From an uncultured Prevotellaceae bacterium (lineage in GTDB: Bacteria; Bacteroidota; Bacteroidia; Bacteroidales; Bacteroidaceae), in assembly GCA_900316285.1 (NCBI GenBank), contig ONCG01000014.1:46279-110278 (forward strand): a stretch of 64,000 bases of DNA, given 5' to 3'. The notes beneath the pieces are model-generated. The model was not told the DNA's origin. It was given only the letters and a program-made list of their open reading frames with translations, and searched no databases. This document shows positions 63,541 through 64,000 of this stretch, piece after piece. Every line of letters begins with the position of its first letter. The first letter of the stretch is position 1. A program made the translations under genes and the position numbers.

Positions 63541-63680
63541 CATTCTCCCTTGTTTGTCACATTGTCACATTGTCACATTGTCACAATAAGGAGTGGCGAT
63601 GTGCACGGGCCATTCCCCATTGTTTGTCACATCGTCACATTGTCACATTGTCACAATAAGGGGTTGCGATGTGCACGGAA
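63541..63680. repeat. 70-bp duplication containing GTCACATT octamer arrays
   Basis: Two copies with period 70 bp. Each has GTCACATTGTCACATT-type octamers followed by AATAAGG and GATGTGCACGG. Confidence 0.85.
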
Positions 63681-63941
63681 GTGGATTTGCGCATATTTAT
63701 TTAAATAATTGTATAATTATTATATATAATATCTATATTAAGTATTAATATACAATAATTACCCTTTTAGGTACATTCGCCAGTGTGAATGTAGGGGCGC
63801 AGCGGGCATGTTTTTGGCAGTTTTCTTCTCCAAAAATGCTTTTCGTAGCGTCCCTACTTCGTTTTCATGGCTGTTTTTGCTCAGGAAATAGGAGTTATTT
63901 GTTAATTATATTATTATTATAGTATGATATATATCTTCAGA

Positions 63942-64000
63942 TGTAGGGACGCGGCGTGCCGCGTTATTGGGCCCAGAAAAGCTAACTCCAGCAACGCGAC
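63942..64000. repeat. B-type palindromic element, cut by the window end
   Basis: TGTAGGGACGCGGCGTGCCG followed by a spacer and AACGCGAC. Only the left arm and the beginning of the right arm are visible. Confidence 0.75.

Larger units (their letters stand above)
63408..64000. other. Non-coding repeat region after the tRNA
   Basis: It holds four AGCATCT units about 22 bp apart (63434, 63458, 63479, 63501), two 70-bp units (63541-63610 and 63611-63680) each containing four GTCACATT-type octamers, an AT-rich stretch (about 63690-63770), a variant palindrome (63790-63857) and, at the window edge, a truncated B-type element (63942-64000). No gene is supported. Confidence 0.8.

Overview
The window reads as chromosomal DNA of a Prevotella-like member of the Bacteroidales. 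Evidence: an rnfBCDGEA locus in the order usual for that group, sigma-ABfr-type promoters (TTTG about 20 bp upstream of TAnnTTTG), BspA-type leucine-rich repeat and BACON-domain surface proteins, type IX secretion sorting domains, a GT3-type glycogen synthase, and a MetH without activation domain. Species cannot be named from the sequence alone.

Region 1 (about 1-15,900) is visibly AT-rich compared with the rest. It holds a one-directional run of 11 genes with tight or overlapping junctions: a TonB-C-domain protein, two membrane proteins with N-terminal zinc ribbons (one with WG repeats, one with MORN-like repeats), several secreted proteins of unknown function, two proteins sharing one unnamed N-terminal domain but with different C-termini, a BACON lipoprotein, a cytosolic HD-domain protein and a 1,333-residue BspA-like surface protein. 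A hairpin-like element with long inverted arms and a decayed RelB/YoeB-type toxin-antitoxin pair follow. Region 2 (15.9-24.7 kb) carries rseC and the whole rnf operon (ferredoxin:NAD+ oxidoreductase, ion-pumping), a secreted protein with its lipoprotein partner, and mscL. Region 3 (25-30.6 kb) has gap, a retropepsin-like protease, miaA and a lipid-kinase-family protein. Region 4 (30.7-37 kb) is a glycogen/alpha-glucan operon (debranching enzyme, GT4, GH57) followed by pncB. Region 5 (37.3-50.5 kb) has an AlbA_2 protein, uvrA, a T9SS type B cargo, a LysM/periplasmic-binding protein, a PorT-like barrel, an M16 peptidase and a POT peptide transporter. Region 6 (50.8-63.4 kb) has glycogen synthase and phosphorylase, pgk, a YiiX-like lipoprotein, a HAD hydrolase, metH, smpB, a DMP19-family gene and tRNA-Lys(CTT).

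Functionally the core genes describe a fermentative saccharolytic cell. Glycogen is made and broken down (GT3, GT35, GDE, GH57), carbon passes through lower glycolysis (GapA, Pgk), and reduced ferredoxin is re-oxidised by Rnf to build an ion gradient.

The most unusual content is intergenic. At least six families of small non-coding palindromic or tandem elements occur, some nested inside others. The most striking are arrays of short palindromes phased at 22 bp (11 units at 26.27-26.51 kb, 5 units at 44.67-44.77 kb, and a looser set of 4 at 63.43-63.51 kb). No transposase, integrase, cas gene or prophage gene was seen in the window.
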